From the NCBI GenBank assembly GCA_019747905.1, contig JAIEQG010000041.1, positions 1 through 64,000 on the forward strand: a DNA stretch of 64,000 bases, read 5' to 3'. Within the stretch, counting starts at the first letter, position 1. Each line of letters begins with the position of its first letter. Positions 8,320-19,312 of this stretch are shown here, in pieces. The DNA is from Burkholderiales bacterium (GTDB taxonomy: Bacteria; Pseudomonadota; Gammaproteobacteria; Burkholderiales; Ga0077523). Below the pieces are notes generated by a model, which saw only the letters and a list, made by a program, of their open reading frames with translations, was not told where the DNA came from and ran no database searches. A program made the position numbers and the translations under genes.

Positions 8320-9258
8320 TCACCAGGGTCGCGTGCCGAATGCCTGCTTGAATTGCGCTTCGATGTCGCTGCGCGTGAAGCTGTGGTTCTGCGCACCGCG
8401 CTGCGCGATCTTGATGGCGCCGATGAGCGAGGCGAGCCGCCCGGTCAATGCCCAATCCATGCCGTTCACGATGCCGTAGAGCAAGCCGGCGCGATATGCA
8501 TCGCCGCAGCCGGTCGGATCGACCAGTGCCTGCGCCTTTGCGCTCGGAATATCGATGCGCTTGCCATCAGCGAAGACCGTGGAGCCATCACCGCCACGCG
8601 TGATGATGAAAGCCTTCACCTTCTTCGCGAGCGCTTCGGCGGTTTCACCGGTGCGTTCCTGCACGAGTCGCGCTTCGTAGTCGTTCACGGTGACGTAGGT
8701 CGCCATGTCGATGAAACGGTTGAGATCGGCGCCATCGAACATCGGCAGCCCCTGGCCCGGATCGAAGATGAACGGAATCCCGGCTTCGTGGAACTCGCGC
8801 GCGTGTTGCAGCATGCCGTCGCGCCCGTCGGGTGCGACGATGCCGAGCGCCACGTCCTTCGCGTCGGAAATGTGGTTCAGGTGCGAGTGCGACATTGCCC
8901 CCGGGTGGAAAGCGGTGATCTGATTGTCGTCGAGGTCGGTGGTGATGAACGCCTGCGCGGTGAAGCTGCCCGGCACCTCCTTCACGTGAGCGCGCGACAG
9001 GCCGAGCGCATCGAAGCGCTTCTCGTACGCCGCGAAATCCTCCGAGCCCACCGTCGCCATCGCGAGCGGTTTGCCGCCCAGCATCGCGAGCGAGTATGCG
9101 ATGTTGCCGGCGCAGCCGCCGAACTCGCGCCGCATGTCGGGCACCAGGAACGACACGTTCAGGATGTGGATCTGGTCGGGCAGGATGTGCTGCTTGAACC
9201 GGTCATGGAAGACCATGATCGTGTCGTACGCGACGGAACCGCAGATGAGCGTGTGCAT
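8320..9258 (-). CDS. PfkB-family carbohydrate kinase, adenosine kinase-like
   Basis: The 312-residue protein has the ribokinase/PfkB fold. The N-terminus is MHTLICGSVAYDTI, the substrate-binding FGGCAGNIAYSLAMLGG motif follows, and the C-terminal PfkB signature DPTGCGDAYRAGL contains the anion hole and catalytic Asp. Close relatives in betaproteobacteria are annotated as adenosine kinases, which make AMP from adenosine, but other nucleoside or sugar substrates are not excluded. The ATG at 9258 was chosen because the conserved fold starts there; the open frame extends further upstream inside rlpA without homology. It follows rlpA by 29 bases on the same strand and may be cotranscribed with the mre operon tail. 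Confidence 0.82.
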   Translation of the reverse strand: MHTLICGSVAYDTIMVFHDRFKQHILPDQIHILNVSFLVPDMRREFGGCAGNIAYSLAMLGGKPLAMATVGSEDFAAYEKRFDALGLSRAHVKEVPGSFTAQAFITTDLDDNQITAFHPGAMSHSHLNHISDAKDVALGIVAPDGRDGMLQHAREFHEAGIPFIFDPGQGLPMFDGADLNRFIDMATYVTVNDYEARLVQERTGETAEALAKKVKAFIITRGGDGSTVFADGKRIDIPSAKAQALVDPTGCGDAYRAGLLYGIVNGMDWALTGRLASLIGAIKIAQRGAQNHSFTRSDIEAQFKQAFGTRPW

Positions 9259-9287
9259 GTTCGAGATGAGTGGGAGGAGGTTCGGGA

Positions 9288-10226
9288 TCAGCGCACGACG
9301 ACGAAGGGTTTCAACCCCAGCCGCTCGTCGATGCGGGATGCTTCGCGGGTGGCCGCGTCCCGATCGGCGTAGGGCCCGGCGTGGACGCGGTAGAGATTGT
9401 CTTTCGAATACACCTGCAACGGCGCCGCGAGCGCGTCGAGCTCGACGCGCATCTTGTTGAGAAAGTCGTCGGCGTTCTCGCGGCTGCCGAACGCGCCCAG
9501 TTGCAGGAAGACACCAGTGGTCGGCACGGTGGCGGGCAACGGTTCTTCGACGGTGACCGCCGCGGCCTTCGGCTGCTCGACGACCACGGCATCGGACCCG
9601 GGCAGGATGGACTCGACTTCGACCAGTCCGCTGCCTTCGCCGACGTAGCCCAACTTCCACGCGGCCACGTACGACAGATCGATCAGCCGGTCGGAATGGA
9701 ACGGGCCGCGATCGTTCACCCGCACCACGACCGAGCGGCCGTTCTTGACCGAAGTCACGCGCACGTAGCTCGGAATCGGCAGCGTCGGATGGGCCGCGGT
9801 CATCGCGTACATGTCGTAGATCTCGCCGCTCGAGGTGGCCCGGCCGTGATAGCGCTTGCCGTACCAGGAAGCGAGGCCGCGCGCCTTGTACGGGGTGACC
9901 TCGCGCATCGGCGTGTAGGTCTTGCCCATCGCCGTGTACGGGCGTGTCGTCGATACCTTGACCGGTTCTGCACGAGGTACCGCATCGGGGATCGAGGCGA
10001 GGTCCGCCGGCGGGTTCGCACCGGGGCCGTCATCGAGGTAGTAGCCGCCGGGCTTCCGTCCCGGTGTCACCGGCTCCGGCGGGCGCGGCTGCGTCGTGCT
10101 GCCCGTGGACGGCGGCGGCGTCGGCATGCCGCGTTCGTTCTCCTGGATTGGTGTGCCGGCGCATGCAACGAGTAACGCACAAGCGGATGCCGCAAAGAAC
10201 CCGCGCGCGTATCGGACCCCGCTCAT
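9288..10226 (-). CDS. rlpA: Septal ring lytic transglycosylase RlpA family lipoprotein
   Basis: RlpA is an outer-membrane lipoprotein that cleaves denuded glycan strands at the septum. The 312-residue product has a lipoprotein signal with lipobox LVAC (Cys22), a Pro-rich linker, a double-psi beta-barrel domain (ASWYGKRYHGRATSSGE about residue 118; VRVNDRGPF with the conserved Asp) and a C-terminal SPOR domain from about 235 that binds denuded peptidoglycan. Its ATG overlaps the rodA stop by ATGA. It is the last gene of the mreB-rlpA run. Confidence 0.93.
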   Translation of the reverse strand: MSGVRYARGFFAASACALLVACAGTPIQENERGMPTPPPSTGSTTQPRPPEPVTPGRKPGGYYLDDGPGANPPADLASIPDAVPRAEPVKVSTTRPYTAMGKTYTPMREVTPYKARGLASWYGKRYHGRATSSGEIYDMYAMTAAHPTLPIPSYVRVTSVKNGRSVVVRVNDRGPFHSDRLIDLSYVAAWKLGYVGEGSGLVEVESILPGSDAVVVEQPKAAAVTVEEPLPATVPTTGVFLQLGAFGSRENADDFLNKMRVELDALAAPLQVYSKDNLYRVHAGPYADRDAATREASRIDERLGLKPFVVVR

Positions 10227-11317
10227 GTCGTCACCAACCGCTTGTGCGTATGGATGCTCATCAGGATGCCGATCCCGAACAGCAGCGTCACCGCCGACGT
10301 GCCGCCGTAGCTGATGAGCGGCAGCGGCACCCCTACGACCGGCAGGATGCCGCTCACCATGCCCATGTTGACGAAGGCGTAGGTGAAGAAGGTCAGCGTG
10401 ACGGCGCCGGCCAACAGGCGCGAGAAAAGCATCGATGCGTTGGCCGAGATGTAGAGCCCGCGGCCGATCACCAACAGGAAGAGCACGAGCAGGATCATGT
10501 TGCCGAACAGGCCGAACTCTTCGGAGTAGACGGCGAAGATGAAGTCGGTGGTGCGCTCGGGCAGGAAATCGAGCCGCGCCTGCGTGCCGTTCAGCCATCC
10601 CTTGCCGAACACGCCGCCCGAACCGAGGGCGATGGTCGACTGGATCGTGTGATAGCCGCGACCTAGCGGATCCTGCGCCGGATCGAGCAGCGTCAGTACG
10701 CGCTGGCGCTGGTAGTCGTGCATCATCCCCCACAGCAGCGGCAGGCTGCCGGCCGCGGCGATGCCGATAGCGGCGAGCACCTTCCACGAAAGCCCCGCGA
10801 GAAACAGGACGAAGAAGCCGGCCGCCGCCACCAGGATGGCGGTGCCCAGGTCGGGCTGCATGGCAATCAGCAACACCGGCACTGCCAGCACGATGGCACC
10901 GATGACGTAGTCCTTCAGCTTGAGAATGGCCTCGTAACGGTCGAAGTACCACGCGAGCATGAGCGGCACGCCGATCTTCATGAGCTCGGAGGGCTGGATG
11001 CGCGTGACGCCCAGATCGAGCCAGCGCTTGGCTCCCTTCGCTTCATCGCCGAACAGCGGCACACAGATCAACAGGACGAGGCCGACCACGTACACCGGCA
11101 CCGCGAAACGCAGGAGATGCTGGGGTGCAACGTTGGCCGCGATCCACATGACGGTCACCGCGATCACGATGTTCGCGAGCTGGTTGCCGATCCGGCCGAA
11201 GCTCTCGCCCGACGCGCTGAACAGCACCACCAGCCCGAGCGCCAGCAGCACGCCGACCACGGTCGCGAGGAACGGGTCGAGGTGACGCGTGAGGAATGCG
11301 ATCAGCCGATCAATCAC
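10223..11317 (-). CDS. rodA: Rod-shape peptidoglycan glycosyltransferase RodA (SEDS family)
   Basis: RodA polymerises glycan strands from lipid II with PBP2 in the elongasome. The 364-residue polytopic protein begins at a GTG (11317) that overlaps the end of mrdA. It has about ten hydrophobic segments and SEDS blocks such as GAKRWLDLGVTRIQPSE and the C-terminal LPLISYGGTS. The longer open frame upstream belongs to mrdA in another frame. The tight coupling to mrdA fits the RodA-PBP2 complex. Confidence 0.95.
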   Translation of the reverse strand: MIDRLIAFLTRHLDPFLATVVGVLLALGLVVLFSASGESFGRIGNQLANIVIAVTVMWIAANVAPQHLLRFAVPVYVVGLVLLICVPLFGDEAKGAKRWLDLGVTRIQPSELMKIGVPLMLAWYFDRYEAILKLKDYVIGAIVLAVPVLLIAMQPDLGTAILVAAAGFFVLFLAGLSWKVLAAIGIAAAGSLPLLWGMMHDYQRQRVLTLLDPAQDPLGRGYHTIQSTIALGSGGVFGKGWLNGTQARLDFLPERTTDFIFAVYSEEFGLFGNMILLVLFLLVIGRGLYISANASMLFSRLLAGAVTLTFFTYAFVNMGMVSGILPVVGVPLPLISYGGTSAVTLLFGIGILMSIHTHKRLVTT

Positions 11318-13271
11318 CTTCCACGTCCTCCTTGCCTTCTTCCTTGGGCATCTTCGGTTCCTTGCCGAGCAACAGGAAGTCGAATACGGCGCGCGCGATG
11401 GGCGCCGCGGCCGAGCCGCCGTGGCCGCCGTTCTCCACGAGGATGGCCAGCGCGATGCGCGGAGCGTCGGCGGGAGCATAGGCGATGTACAGCGCGTGGT
11501 CGCGATGCTGTTCGGCCACTTTCGATTCGTCGTACTTCTCGTTCTGCTTCATCGCGATCACCTGCGCCGTACCGGTCTTGCCGGCCACGGCATAGGGCGC
11601 ACCGGAGAACGCGCCCGCGGCCGTGCCGCCGGGCTTGTTGACGTCGATCATCGCGTCGCGCACTCGGGTCAGATTGTCGTTCTTGATGGTGAAGGTGGTG
11701 AAAGGCTCGGCCTCGATGGTGCGGCGATCGCCGCTCTGGCTGTCTTCGATCTGGCGTACCAGGTGCGGGCGATAGACCACGCCGCTGTTGGCGAGGATGG
11801 CCGTGGCGAAAGCAAGCTGCATCGGCGTCGCGAGGTTGTAGCCCTGCCCGATGCCCACCGAGATGGTGTCGCCCCCGAACCATTTCTGGCCGAAGCGCTT
11901 CTGCTTCCACTCCTGCGAGGGCAGCAACCCGCCCGATTCGCCGCTGATGTCGATGCCGGTCCGCTTGCCGAAGCCGAACTGCCCGATGAACTGGTGAATG
12001 CTGTCGATGCCGAGATCCTGCGCGAGGCCGTAGTAGTACGTGTCGCACGAGATCACGATGGAGCGATGCAGGTCCACCATGCCGTGGCCGCCCTGCTTCC
12101 AGTCGCGGAAGCGATGGGCGGCGCCGCCGAGGATAAAGTAGCCAGGGTCGTAGATGGTGTACTGCGGCGAGCGCTTGCCCAGTTCCAGGCCGGCGAGCGC
12201 CATGAACGGCTTGAAGGTCGACCCGGGCGGATACACGCCCTGCAGCGCGCGATTGTTGAGCGGCTTGTCGGAGGCCGTGTTGAGCACTTCCCAGTTCTGC
12301 GGATCGATGCCTTCGACGAACTGGTTCGGGTCGAAGCCGGGCCTGGACACCAGCGCGAGCACGCCGCCGGTGGAAGGCTCGATGGCCACCAGCGCGCCGC
12401 GCCGGTTCCCGAACACGCGCTCGGCGACCTCCTGCAACCGCACGTCGAGCGCCAGGTGCAGGTTATTGCCGGACACCGGGAGGATGCGGCGCAGCGTGCG
12501 CACCGCGCGGCCGCCGGCGTCGGTCTCGACCTGCTCGAAGCCGGTGACCCCATGCAACTCTTTCTCGTACTTCTCTTCGAGCCCCACCTTGCCGATGTAG
12601 TCGGACCCGCTGTAGTTCGCCGCGATGCCCTTCTTCTCCAGTGCTTCTTTGTCGCGGTCGCTGATGCGCCCGATGTAGCCCAGCACGTGCGAGGCGAGCT
12701 CGCCGTTGGGATAGTGGCGGAACAGGCGCGCATTGATTTGCACGCCAGGGAACCGGTAGCGGTTCACGGCGAAGCGCGCGACCTCTTCGTCGGTAAGACG
12801 GGTACGGATCGGCAGCGAATCGAGGTCATGACGCTCTTCGAGCAGTTTGCGGAAGCGCTTGCGGTCCTTGGGCTGGATGTCGATGATCTCCGCCAGTGCA
12901 TCGATCACCGGTTCGATGGCGCCAACTTCCTTGGGTGTGATCTCCAGCGTGTAGGCGGAGTAGTTGTGGGCGATGACCACGCCGTTGCGATCCAGGATCA
13001 GGCCGCGGTTGGGAATCACCGGCAGCACCGAGATGCGATTGTTCTCGGCGAGAGTCAGGTAGTACTCGTGCTGTACCACCTGCAGGTAGACGAACCGCAG
13101 AAGCAGCACGAAGAACGCGAACAACACGCCGCCGCCGCAGATCGCGAGCCGCAGCTGGAAGCGCTGCAGGTCGCGAACGAGATCGCGCATCTCGACGCCC
13201 CGCCCGCGCGGCCGGAATCCGGTGCGGGAGCCCCGGAACAGGCCGATCTTCAAGGGCAGGCGCAGTAGCAT
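11310..13271 (-). CDS. mrdA: Penicillin-binding protein 2 (elongasome transpeptidase)
   Basis: PBP2 cross-links peptidoglycan during lateral wall growth. The 653-residue protein has a cytoplasmic N-terminus, one transmembrane segment (about 42-62), a dimerisation/pedestal region and a transpeptidase domain with the active-site SxxK at Ser351-Lys354 (PPGSTFKP) and KTG near 563 (AGKTGTAQ). The start is uncertain: the ATG at 13271 lacks a strong ribosome site, and the ATG at 13190 (MRDLVRD) would give a shorter tail before the membrane segment. A Lys/Glu-rich C-terminal extension is present. Confidence 0.95.
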   Translation of the reverse strand: MLLRLPLKIGLFRGSRTGFRPRGRGVEMRDLVRDLQRFQLRLAICGGGVLFAFFVLLLRFVYLQVVQHEYYLTLAENNRISVLPVIPNRGLILDRNGVVIAHNYSAYTLEITPKEVGAIEPVIDALAEIIDIQPKDRKRFRKLLEERHDLDSLPIRTRLTDEEVARFAVNRYRFPGVQINARLFRHYPNGELASHVLGYIGRISDRDKEALEKKGIAANYSGSDYIGKVGLEEKYEKELHGVTGFEQVETDAGGRAVRTLRRILPVSGNNLHLALDVRLQEVAERVFGNRRGALVAIEPSTGGVLALVSRPGFDPNQFVEGIDPQNWEVLNTASDKPLNNRALQGVYPPGSTFKPFMALAGLELGKRSPQYTIYDPGYFILGGAAHRFRDWKQGGHGMVDLHRSIVISCDTYYYGLAQDLGIDSIHQFIGQFGFGKRTGIDISGESGGLLPSQEWKQKRFGQKWFGGDTISVGIGQGYNLATPMQLAFATAILANSGVVYRPHLVRQIEDSQSGDRRTIEAEPFTTFTIKNDNLTRVRDAMIDVNKPGGTAAGAFSGAPYAVAGKTGTAQVIAMKQNEKYDESKVAEQHRDHALYIAYAPADAPRIALAILVENGGHGGSAAAPIARAVFDFLLLGKEPKMPKEEGKEDVEGD

Positions 13272-13295
13272 CGTGATGACGCTCGTCGCGCGCGC

Positions 13296-13829
13296 TCAGA
13301 CGTCGTCCGGGCCGGACCGCCGACGCAACGGCGCGTTGAACGCGGCCATGACGGCGGGCCAGAGCACCGTGGCCGTCACGCTCGATACGAAATAGGTGAG
13401 GCCCGGAAACTCCGCATCGTCTGCGAGACGGACAAGCAGCTGGATGCCCTGTTGCGCGAGCAGCAGCACACCGACGTGGGCCATCTGGTAGGGCAGCGGG
13501 AACATCTGGATGCGGCGGTGCAGGAAGATCGCGGCGAACATCAAGGCGGAATACGCGAGGGCGTGCTGGCCGAACAAGGTCGCATCGGCCACGTCCATGA
13601 GCAGTCCGAGCAGCCACGCCGGCAGCAGGCCGAGGCGGCGCGGCTGGAAGATGCCCCAATAGAGCAGCGTGACCGCCACGAAGTCCGGGCGCACCCAGGC
13701 GATCCAGCCGGGCAGCGGCACCAGGTCGAGCAGGACGGCCGCGAGGATCGTGAGCAGGATGTAGCTCGTGCGGACCGGCAGCAGGATCTCGCCGCCCTGG
13801 ATGTTGTCGCCTAGGCTGGAGCGGCTCAT
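13296..13829 (-). CDS. mreD: Rod shape-determining protein MreD
   Basis: MreD is a small polytopic inner-membrane partner of MreC and the elongasome. The 177-residue product has about five transmembrane segments (for example SYILLTILAAVLLDLVPLPG near 22-41) and the family block PAWLLGLLMDVADATLFGQHA (split near residues 80-100). Its ATG overlaps the mreC stop by ATGA. The C-terminus is basic (LRRRSGPDDV). Confidence 0.93.
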   Translation of the reverse strand: MSRSSLGDNIQGGEILLPVRTSYILLTILAAVLLDLVPLPGWIAWVRPDFVAVTLLYWGIFQPRRLGLLPAWLLGLLMDVADATLFGQHALAYSALMFAAIFLHRRIQMFPLPYQMAHVGVLLLAQQGIQLLVRLADDAEFPGLTYFVSSVTATVLWPAVMAAFNAPLRRRSGPDDV

Positions 13830-14725
13830 GGCTTGGTGCCGGCCTTCTTGAGTTTGTCCTGCGCCGGTTCCTTCAGCGGGTTCGCCGGCCGCGCGGGGGC
13901 GTCGGAGAGCACAACGACCCGGTTGAAGCTCGACACACCCGCCGACGGCGTGCACGTGATGCGCGCAAAGGCGAAAGCGGCATTGCGTTCGATATTGGCC
14001 ACGACTGCCACCGGCAATCCGGCCGGATAGGTGCCATCGATGCCCGACGTCACGAGCACGTCGCCTATCTGCATGTCGGCGTTGACCGGGATGAAGCGCA
14101 GCTCGAGCGCACCGTCGTGACCGGTACCGAACGTGACCGAGCGCAGGCCGCTGCGCGCATTCTGCACCGGTACCGACTGCGTCTTGTCGGTGATCAGCGT
14201 GACCTCCGACACGAACGGAAACACCCGCGTGATCTGGCCGATGACGCCGATGTGATCGATGACCGCCTGGCCTTCGTGCAGGCCCTGGTTCGAGCCATGG
14301 TCGATGATCACCCGGCGCGTGAATGCATCGCGGCTCTCGTAGAGGATCTCCGCGATGGTCGTGGTGCGTTCGGGCGCGGGCTTCGCGTCGAGCAGGCGGA
14401 GCAGCTGCGTGTTCTCCGCCTCGAGGACCATGAGGCGCTGGAGCTTCGGTGCGTTGGTGAGATTCTCGCGGCGCAGCTGTTCGTTCTCGCGGTACAGCGC
14501 GGCCTGGGTCACGAAGAACTCACCGGTGCGGGCGAGCAGGATGCCCGGCATGCTCGCCACCTGCTGCAGCGGATACAGCACCACCGATACGACGCTGCGG
14601 ATGCCTTCGAGATACCGGAAGCGCGAGTCCGACACCATCAGGACCAGCGACAACAGGGTGAAGAACACGAGCCGGACGACGAGGCTCGGACCACGCTTGA
14701 AGATCGGTTGCGGCGAGGCTTGCAT
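13826..14725 (-). CDS. mreC: Rod shape-determining protein MreC
   Basis: MreC is a bitopic inner-membrane protein that activates PBP2. The 299-residue product has a short basic cytoplasmic tail, one transmembrane segment (about 18-33), a periplasmic coiled coil (about 75-110, RENEQLRRENL) and two beta-barrel domains (GVIGQITRV; SGIDGTYPAGLPVA). The tail after about residue 280 is Pro/Lys-rich and low in complexity. It lies 77 bases downstream of mreB. Confidence 0.95.
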   Translation of the reverse strand: MQASPQPIFKRGPSLVVRLVFFTLLSLVLMVSDSRFRYLEGIRSVVSVVLYPLQQVASMPGILLARTGEFFVTQAALYRENEQLRRENLTNAPKLQRLMVLEAENTQLLRLLDAKPAPERTTTIAEILYESRDAFTRRVIIDHGSNQGLHEGQAVIDHIGVIGQITRVFPFVSEVTLITDKTQSVPVQNARSGLRSVTFGTGHDGALELRFIPVNADMQIGDVLVTSGIDGTYPAGLPVAVVANIERNAAFAFARITCTPSAGVSSFNRVVVLSDAPARPANPLKEPAQDKLKKAGTKP

Positions 14726-14802
14726 CAGGCCGGGCGGAAATCGAGTCGTGGCGCAGCGCCGGCGCCCGCGGAGGGCTTGCCGCCGCTACGCAAGGGAACC
14801 GG

Positions 14803-15855
<1,053 letters not shown>

Positions 15856-15922
15856 TTATCGGGGGAGCCCGTTTGTGCCGCGTGGAGAGAAGCGCCGTGA
15901 AGTGGTGCCGAATCAGTCGGAT

Positions 15923-15951
15923 ATGGTACCTTACGGCGCTTGGTTGAACAA
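15923..15951 (-). promoter_or_regulatory. Possible mreB promoter
   Basis: On the minus strand TTGTTC (15951-15946) and TACCAT (15928-15923) are separated by exactly 17 bp, about 80 bases upstream of the mreB start. The match to sigma-70 is partial (TTG and TA..AT), so this is tentative. Confidence 0.35.
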
Positions 15952-16049
15952 AGTTCTCGCCGTTGTTTTCGTCCGTTTTTCCCCGCGATTGAGCCCGTTC
16001 GAGTCCCGTCCGACTCCGTTCCCGGCCTTTCCTCCGTTCCGGCTTCAGC

Positions 16050-16337
16050 ATGGCCCTCACCCTCGACGACGTTGCCCGCATCGCCCATCTCGCCCGAATC
16101 GAGATCACGGATGCGGAAGCCCGGCGCACCCTGTCACAACTGAACGACATCTTCGCCCTCATCGCGAAGATGCAGGCGGTGGACACCTCGGGCGTCGAAC
16201 CCATGGCGCACCCCCTCGGGGGGGCGCAGCGCCTGCGGGCCGATGAGGCGTCCGAGACCATCGACCGCGATGCCGCCCTGCGCAATGCGCCGGCCCAGCA
16301 GGACGGCCTGTTCCTGGTTCCGAAGGTGATCGAGTGA
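16050..16337 (+). CDS. gatC: Asp-tRNA(Asn)/Glu-tRNA(Gln) amidotransferase subunit C
   Basis: GatC is the small stabilising subunit of the GatCAB complex, which converts mischarged Asp-tRNA(Asn) or Glu-tRNA(Gln) to the amidated form. The 95-residue product has the normal length and family pattern ([13 protein letters not shown] near the N-terminus, GVEPMAHPL in the middle). It is first in gatCAB, divergent from mreB. Its stop overlaps the GTG start of gatA. Confidence 0.96.
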   Translation: MALTLDDVARIAHLARIEITDAEARRTLSQLNDIFALIAKMQAVDTSGVEPMAHPLGGAQRLRADEASETIDRDAALRNAPAQQDGLFLVPKVIE

Positions 16338-17794
16338 CGACGCACCTGGCGTCCCTGGCCGAATTGGCCCGGCAACTCCAGCGCAAACAGGTCTCCGCGG
16401 TCGAGCTGGCCCAGGCCTACCTGGCGCGAATAGTGGCCCATCGGGACTTGAACGCTTTCCTGGACATCCGTCCGGAGGTCACGCTGGCCCAGGCCCGCGC
16501 TGCCGATGCCCGCATCGCCGCCGGCAACGCCACGCCCCTGACCGGTGTTCCGATCGCCCACAAGGACATCTTCGTCACGAAGGACTTCGCGTCGACCGCC
16601 TCGAGCCGCATGTTGGAGGGGTACATGAGCCCTTTCGATGCGACCGTGGTGCAGAACCTCGGCAATGCCGGGATGGTGACGCTCGGCAAGCTGAACTGCG
16701 ACGAGTTCGCCATGGGCTCGTCGAACGAGAACAGCGCCTACGGCAACGTGTTGAACCCCTGGGACAAAGGGGCCGTTCCGGGCGGCAGCTCGGGCGGCTC
16801 GTCCGCGGTCGTCGCGGCCCGAATCGCGCCGGTCGCCACCGCCACCGATACCGGCGGCTCGATCCGCGAGCCGGCCGCGTTCACCGGCGTTACCGGCACC
16901 AAGCCCACCTACGGCCGGCCCTCGCGCTGGGGCATGATCGCCTTCGCCTCCAGCCTCGACACCGCAGGCCTCATGACCAACTCGGCCGAGGATGCCGCGC
17001 TCGTGCTGGGCCCCATGGTCGGGTTCGATCCGAAGGATTCCACCAGCGTCGATCGCCCGGGCGAGGACTTCACCCGCGACCTCGGGAAGCCGGTGAAGGG
17101 CCTGCGGATCGGCGTGCCCAAGGAGTTCTTCGGTGCCGGGCTGCAGCCGGACGTGGAAGCCGCCGTGCGTGCTGCCCTGGAGGAGTACCGCCGCCTCGGC
17201 GCGACCCTGGTGGACATCTCGCTTCCCAGCGCCGAGCTGGGCATCCCGGTCTACTACGTGGTGGCGCCGGCCGAATGCTCGAGCAACCTGTCGCGCTTCG
17301 ACGGCGTGCGCTACGGCCACCGGGCAAAGAGCTACGGCGACCTGAACGACATGATCGCGAAGTCGCGCGCCGAAGGTCTCGGCGCGGAACCCAAGCGCCG
17401 GATCCTGATCGGAACCTATGTGCTGTCCCACGGTTACTACGACGCCTACTACATCCAGGCGCAGAAGGTCCGGCGCCTGATCGCGGACGAGTTTCGGCGC
17501 GCCTTCGAGCAGTGCGACCTCATCGCCGGCCCGGTCACCACCAGCGTGGCCTTCGGCTTCGGCGAGAAGGCGGCCGATCCGGTGGCGATGTACATGTCCG
17601 ACCTCTACACGATTCCCGGCAGCCTCGCGGGCATCCCGAGCATGAGCATCCCCTGCGGCTTCGGTGCCAAGGGCCGTCCGGTGGGCCTGCAGCTCATGGC
17701 CAACTACTTCGAGGAAGCGAAGATGCTGGGGGCGGCGCACCAGTACCAGCTCGCGACCGACTGGCACGCCCGCATTCCGGAGGGCTTCCGGTGA
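16334..17794 (+). CDS. gatA: Asp-tRNA(Asn)/Glu-tRNA(Gln) amidotransferase subunit A (amidase)
   Basis: GatA hydrolyses glutamine to supply ammonia to GatB. The 486-residue protein is an amidase-signature enzyme with the catalytic triad Lys77 (PIAHKDIF), cis-Ser152 and Ser176 in the Gly/Ser-rich GGSSGGSSA ... DTGGSIR block. It starts at a GTG (16334) that overlaps the gatC stop, and its stop overlaps the gatB GTG, so the three genes look translationally coupled. Confidence 0.97.
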   Translation: MTTHLASLAELARQLQRKQVSAVELAQAYLARIVAHRDLNAFLDIRPEVTLAQARAADARIAAGNATPLTGVPIAHKDIFVTKDFASTASSRMLEGYMSPFDATVVQNLGNAGMVTLGKLNCDEFAMGSSNENSAYGNVLNPWDKGAVPGGSSGGSSAVVAARIAPVATATDTGGSIREPAAFTGVTGTKPTYGRPSRWGMIAFASSLDTAGLMTNSAEDAALVLGPMVGFDPKDSTSVDRPGEDFTRDLGKPVKGLRIGVPKEFFGAGLQPDVEAAVRAALEEYRRLGATLVDISLPSAELGIPVYYVVAPAECSSNLSRFDGVRYGHRAKSYGDLNDMIAKSRAEGLGAEPKRRILIGTYVLSHGYYDAYYIQAQKVRRLIADEFRRAFEQCDLIAGPVTTSVAFGFGEKAADPVAMYMSDLYTIPGSLAGIPSMSIPCGFGAKGRPVGLQLMANYFEEAKMLGAAHQYQLATDWHARIPEGFR

Positions 17795-19245
17795 GCACGT
17801 CGCTCGCACGCGGCTGGGAGACCGTGATCGGTCTGGAGACGCACGCGCAGCTCTCGACGCGCTCCAAGATCTTCTCGGGTGCCTCGACCGCCTTCGGCGC
17901 TCCGCCCAATACCCAGGCGAGCGTGATCGACCTGGCACTGCCTGGCGTGCTGCCGGTGCTGAACCGCGGCGCGGTGGAACGCGCGATCCGTTTCGGGCTG
18001 GCGATCGGCGCAAAGATCAACCCGCGCTCCATCTTCGCGCGCAAGAATTACTTCTACCCCGATCTGCCGAAAAACTACCAGATCAGCCAGTACGAGATCC
18101 CGGTGGTGCAGGGCGGGACGGTGCACATCCGCGTCGGCGACGCCGAGAAGGTCGTGAACCTGACGCGCGCGCACCTCGAAGAAGACGCCGGCAAGTCGCT
18201 GCACGAGGACTTCCACGGCATGAGCGGCATCGATCTCAACCGCGCCGGCACGCCGCTGCTGGAGATCGTGTCCGAACCGGAGTTGCGCTCCTCCGCCGAA
18301 GCGGTTGCCTACGCGAAGACGCTGCACGCGCTCGTGCGCTGGATCGGCATCTGCGACGGCAACATGCAGGAAGGCTCGTTCCGCTGCGACGCCAACGTAT
18401 CGGTGCGGCGCATCGGCGACCCGAAGCTCGGCACGCGCTGCGAGATCAAGAACCTCAACTCGTTCCGCTTCCTCGAGCGCGCCATCGAGTACGAGATCGC
18501 GCGGCAGATCGAACTGATCGAGGACGGCGGTCATGTCGTCCAGGAAACGCGTCTGTACGATCCCGATCGCGACGAGACGCGCCCCATGCGCTCGAAGGAA
18601 GACGCGCAGGACTATCGCTACTTTCCGGATCCGGATCTGCTGCCGCTCGAGATCCAGCCGGCGTGGATCGAGGAAGTGAAGGGCTCGATGCCGGAACTGC
18701 CCGAAGCCATGCGTGAGCGTTTCGTCGCGCAGTACGGGCTCACGGCCTACGATGCCGCGACTCTCACGGCGTCGCGGGAGATGGCGGACTACTTTGAGTC
18801 GATGGTCGCGAAGCTCCCCCAGGAACCGAAGCTGTGCGCGAACTGGTTGATGGGCGAAGTGTCAGCCCGGTTGAACCGCGACGACGTGGAACTGGACGCC
18901 GCGCCGGTCAAGCCGCAAGCCCTGGCCGCGCTGCTCGCCCGCATCGCCGACGGCACCCTGTCAGGCAAAATGGCGCGCGAGGTGTTCGACGCCATGTGGG
19001 CGGGCGAAGGCGAGGCCGATGCCATCATCGAAGCACGCGGCCTGAAGCAGATCTCCGACGCCGGCGCCATCGAGAAGATCATCGACGAAGTGCTGGCCGC
19101 CAACGCCAAGTCAGTCGAGGAATTCCGCGCGGGCAAGGAGAAGGCCTTCAATGCGCTGGTGGGCCAGGCCATGAAGGCCACCAAGGGCAAGGCCAACCCG
19201 GCCCAGGTAAACGAGATCCTGAAAAAGAAACTGGCCAGCGGTTGA
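17791..19245 (+). CDS. gatB: Asp-tRNA(Asn)/Glu-tRNA(Gln) amidotransferase subunit B
   Basis: GatB binds the mischarged tRNA and performs the transamidation after ATP activation. The 484-residue product begins at a GTG (17791) within the gatA stop; the open frame extends upstream but is only gatA in another frame. The motifs [13 protein letters not shown] at the N-terminus and [16 protein letters not shown] in the kinase-like core are clear, and the C-terminal YqeY/tail domain (about 410-484) binds tRNA. Its last codons double as one arm of a terminator used from the other strand. Confidence 0.97.
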   Translation: MSTSLARGWETVIGLETHAQLSTRSKIFSGASTAFGAPPNTQASVIDLALPGVLPVLNRGAVERAIRFGLAIGAKINPRSIFARKNYFYPDLPKNYQISQYEIPVVQGGTVHIRVGDAEKVVNLTRAHLEEDAGKSLHEDFHGMSGIDLNRAGTPLLEIVSEPELRSSAEAVAYAKTLHALVRWIGICDGNMQEGSFRCDANVSVRRIGDPKLGTRCEIKNLNSFRFLERAIEYEIARQIELIEDGGHVVQETRLYDPDRDETRPMRSKEDAQDYRYFPDPDLLPLEIQPAWIEEVKGSMPELPEAMRERFVAQYGLTAYDAATLTASREMADYFESMVAKLPQEPKLCANWLMGEVSARLNRDDVELDAAPVKPQALAALLARIADGTLSGKMAREVFDAMWAGEGEADAIIEARGLKQISDAGAIEKIIDEVLAANAKSVEEFRAGKEKAFNALVGQAMKATKGKANPAQVNEILKKKLASG

Positions 19246-19258
19246 GTGCTGGCCAGTT
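19219..19258 (-). terminator. Terminator for the pyrE-DUF4124 unit
   Basis: An 11-bp perfect stem, AACTGGCCAGC (19229-19239) and GCTGGCCAGTT (19248-19258), is followed on the minus strand by TTCTTTTTC. It overlaps the last codons of the convergent gatB. Confidence 0.75.
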
Positions 19259-19312
19259 CCCGCCAGGTATCTGCCGATCGGGCGGCTGGGACTTCGTCGG
19301 GCTGTCGTTAGT

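Noticed and set aside
11289-13268. A 659-codon open frame on the plus strand opposite mrdA
   Set aside because: mrdA has intact transpeptidase motifs on the other strand; the antisense product has no recognisable domain.
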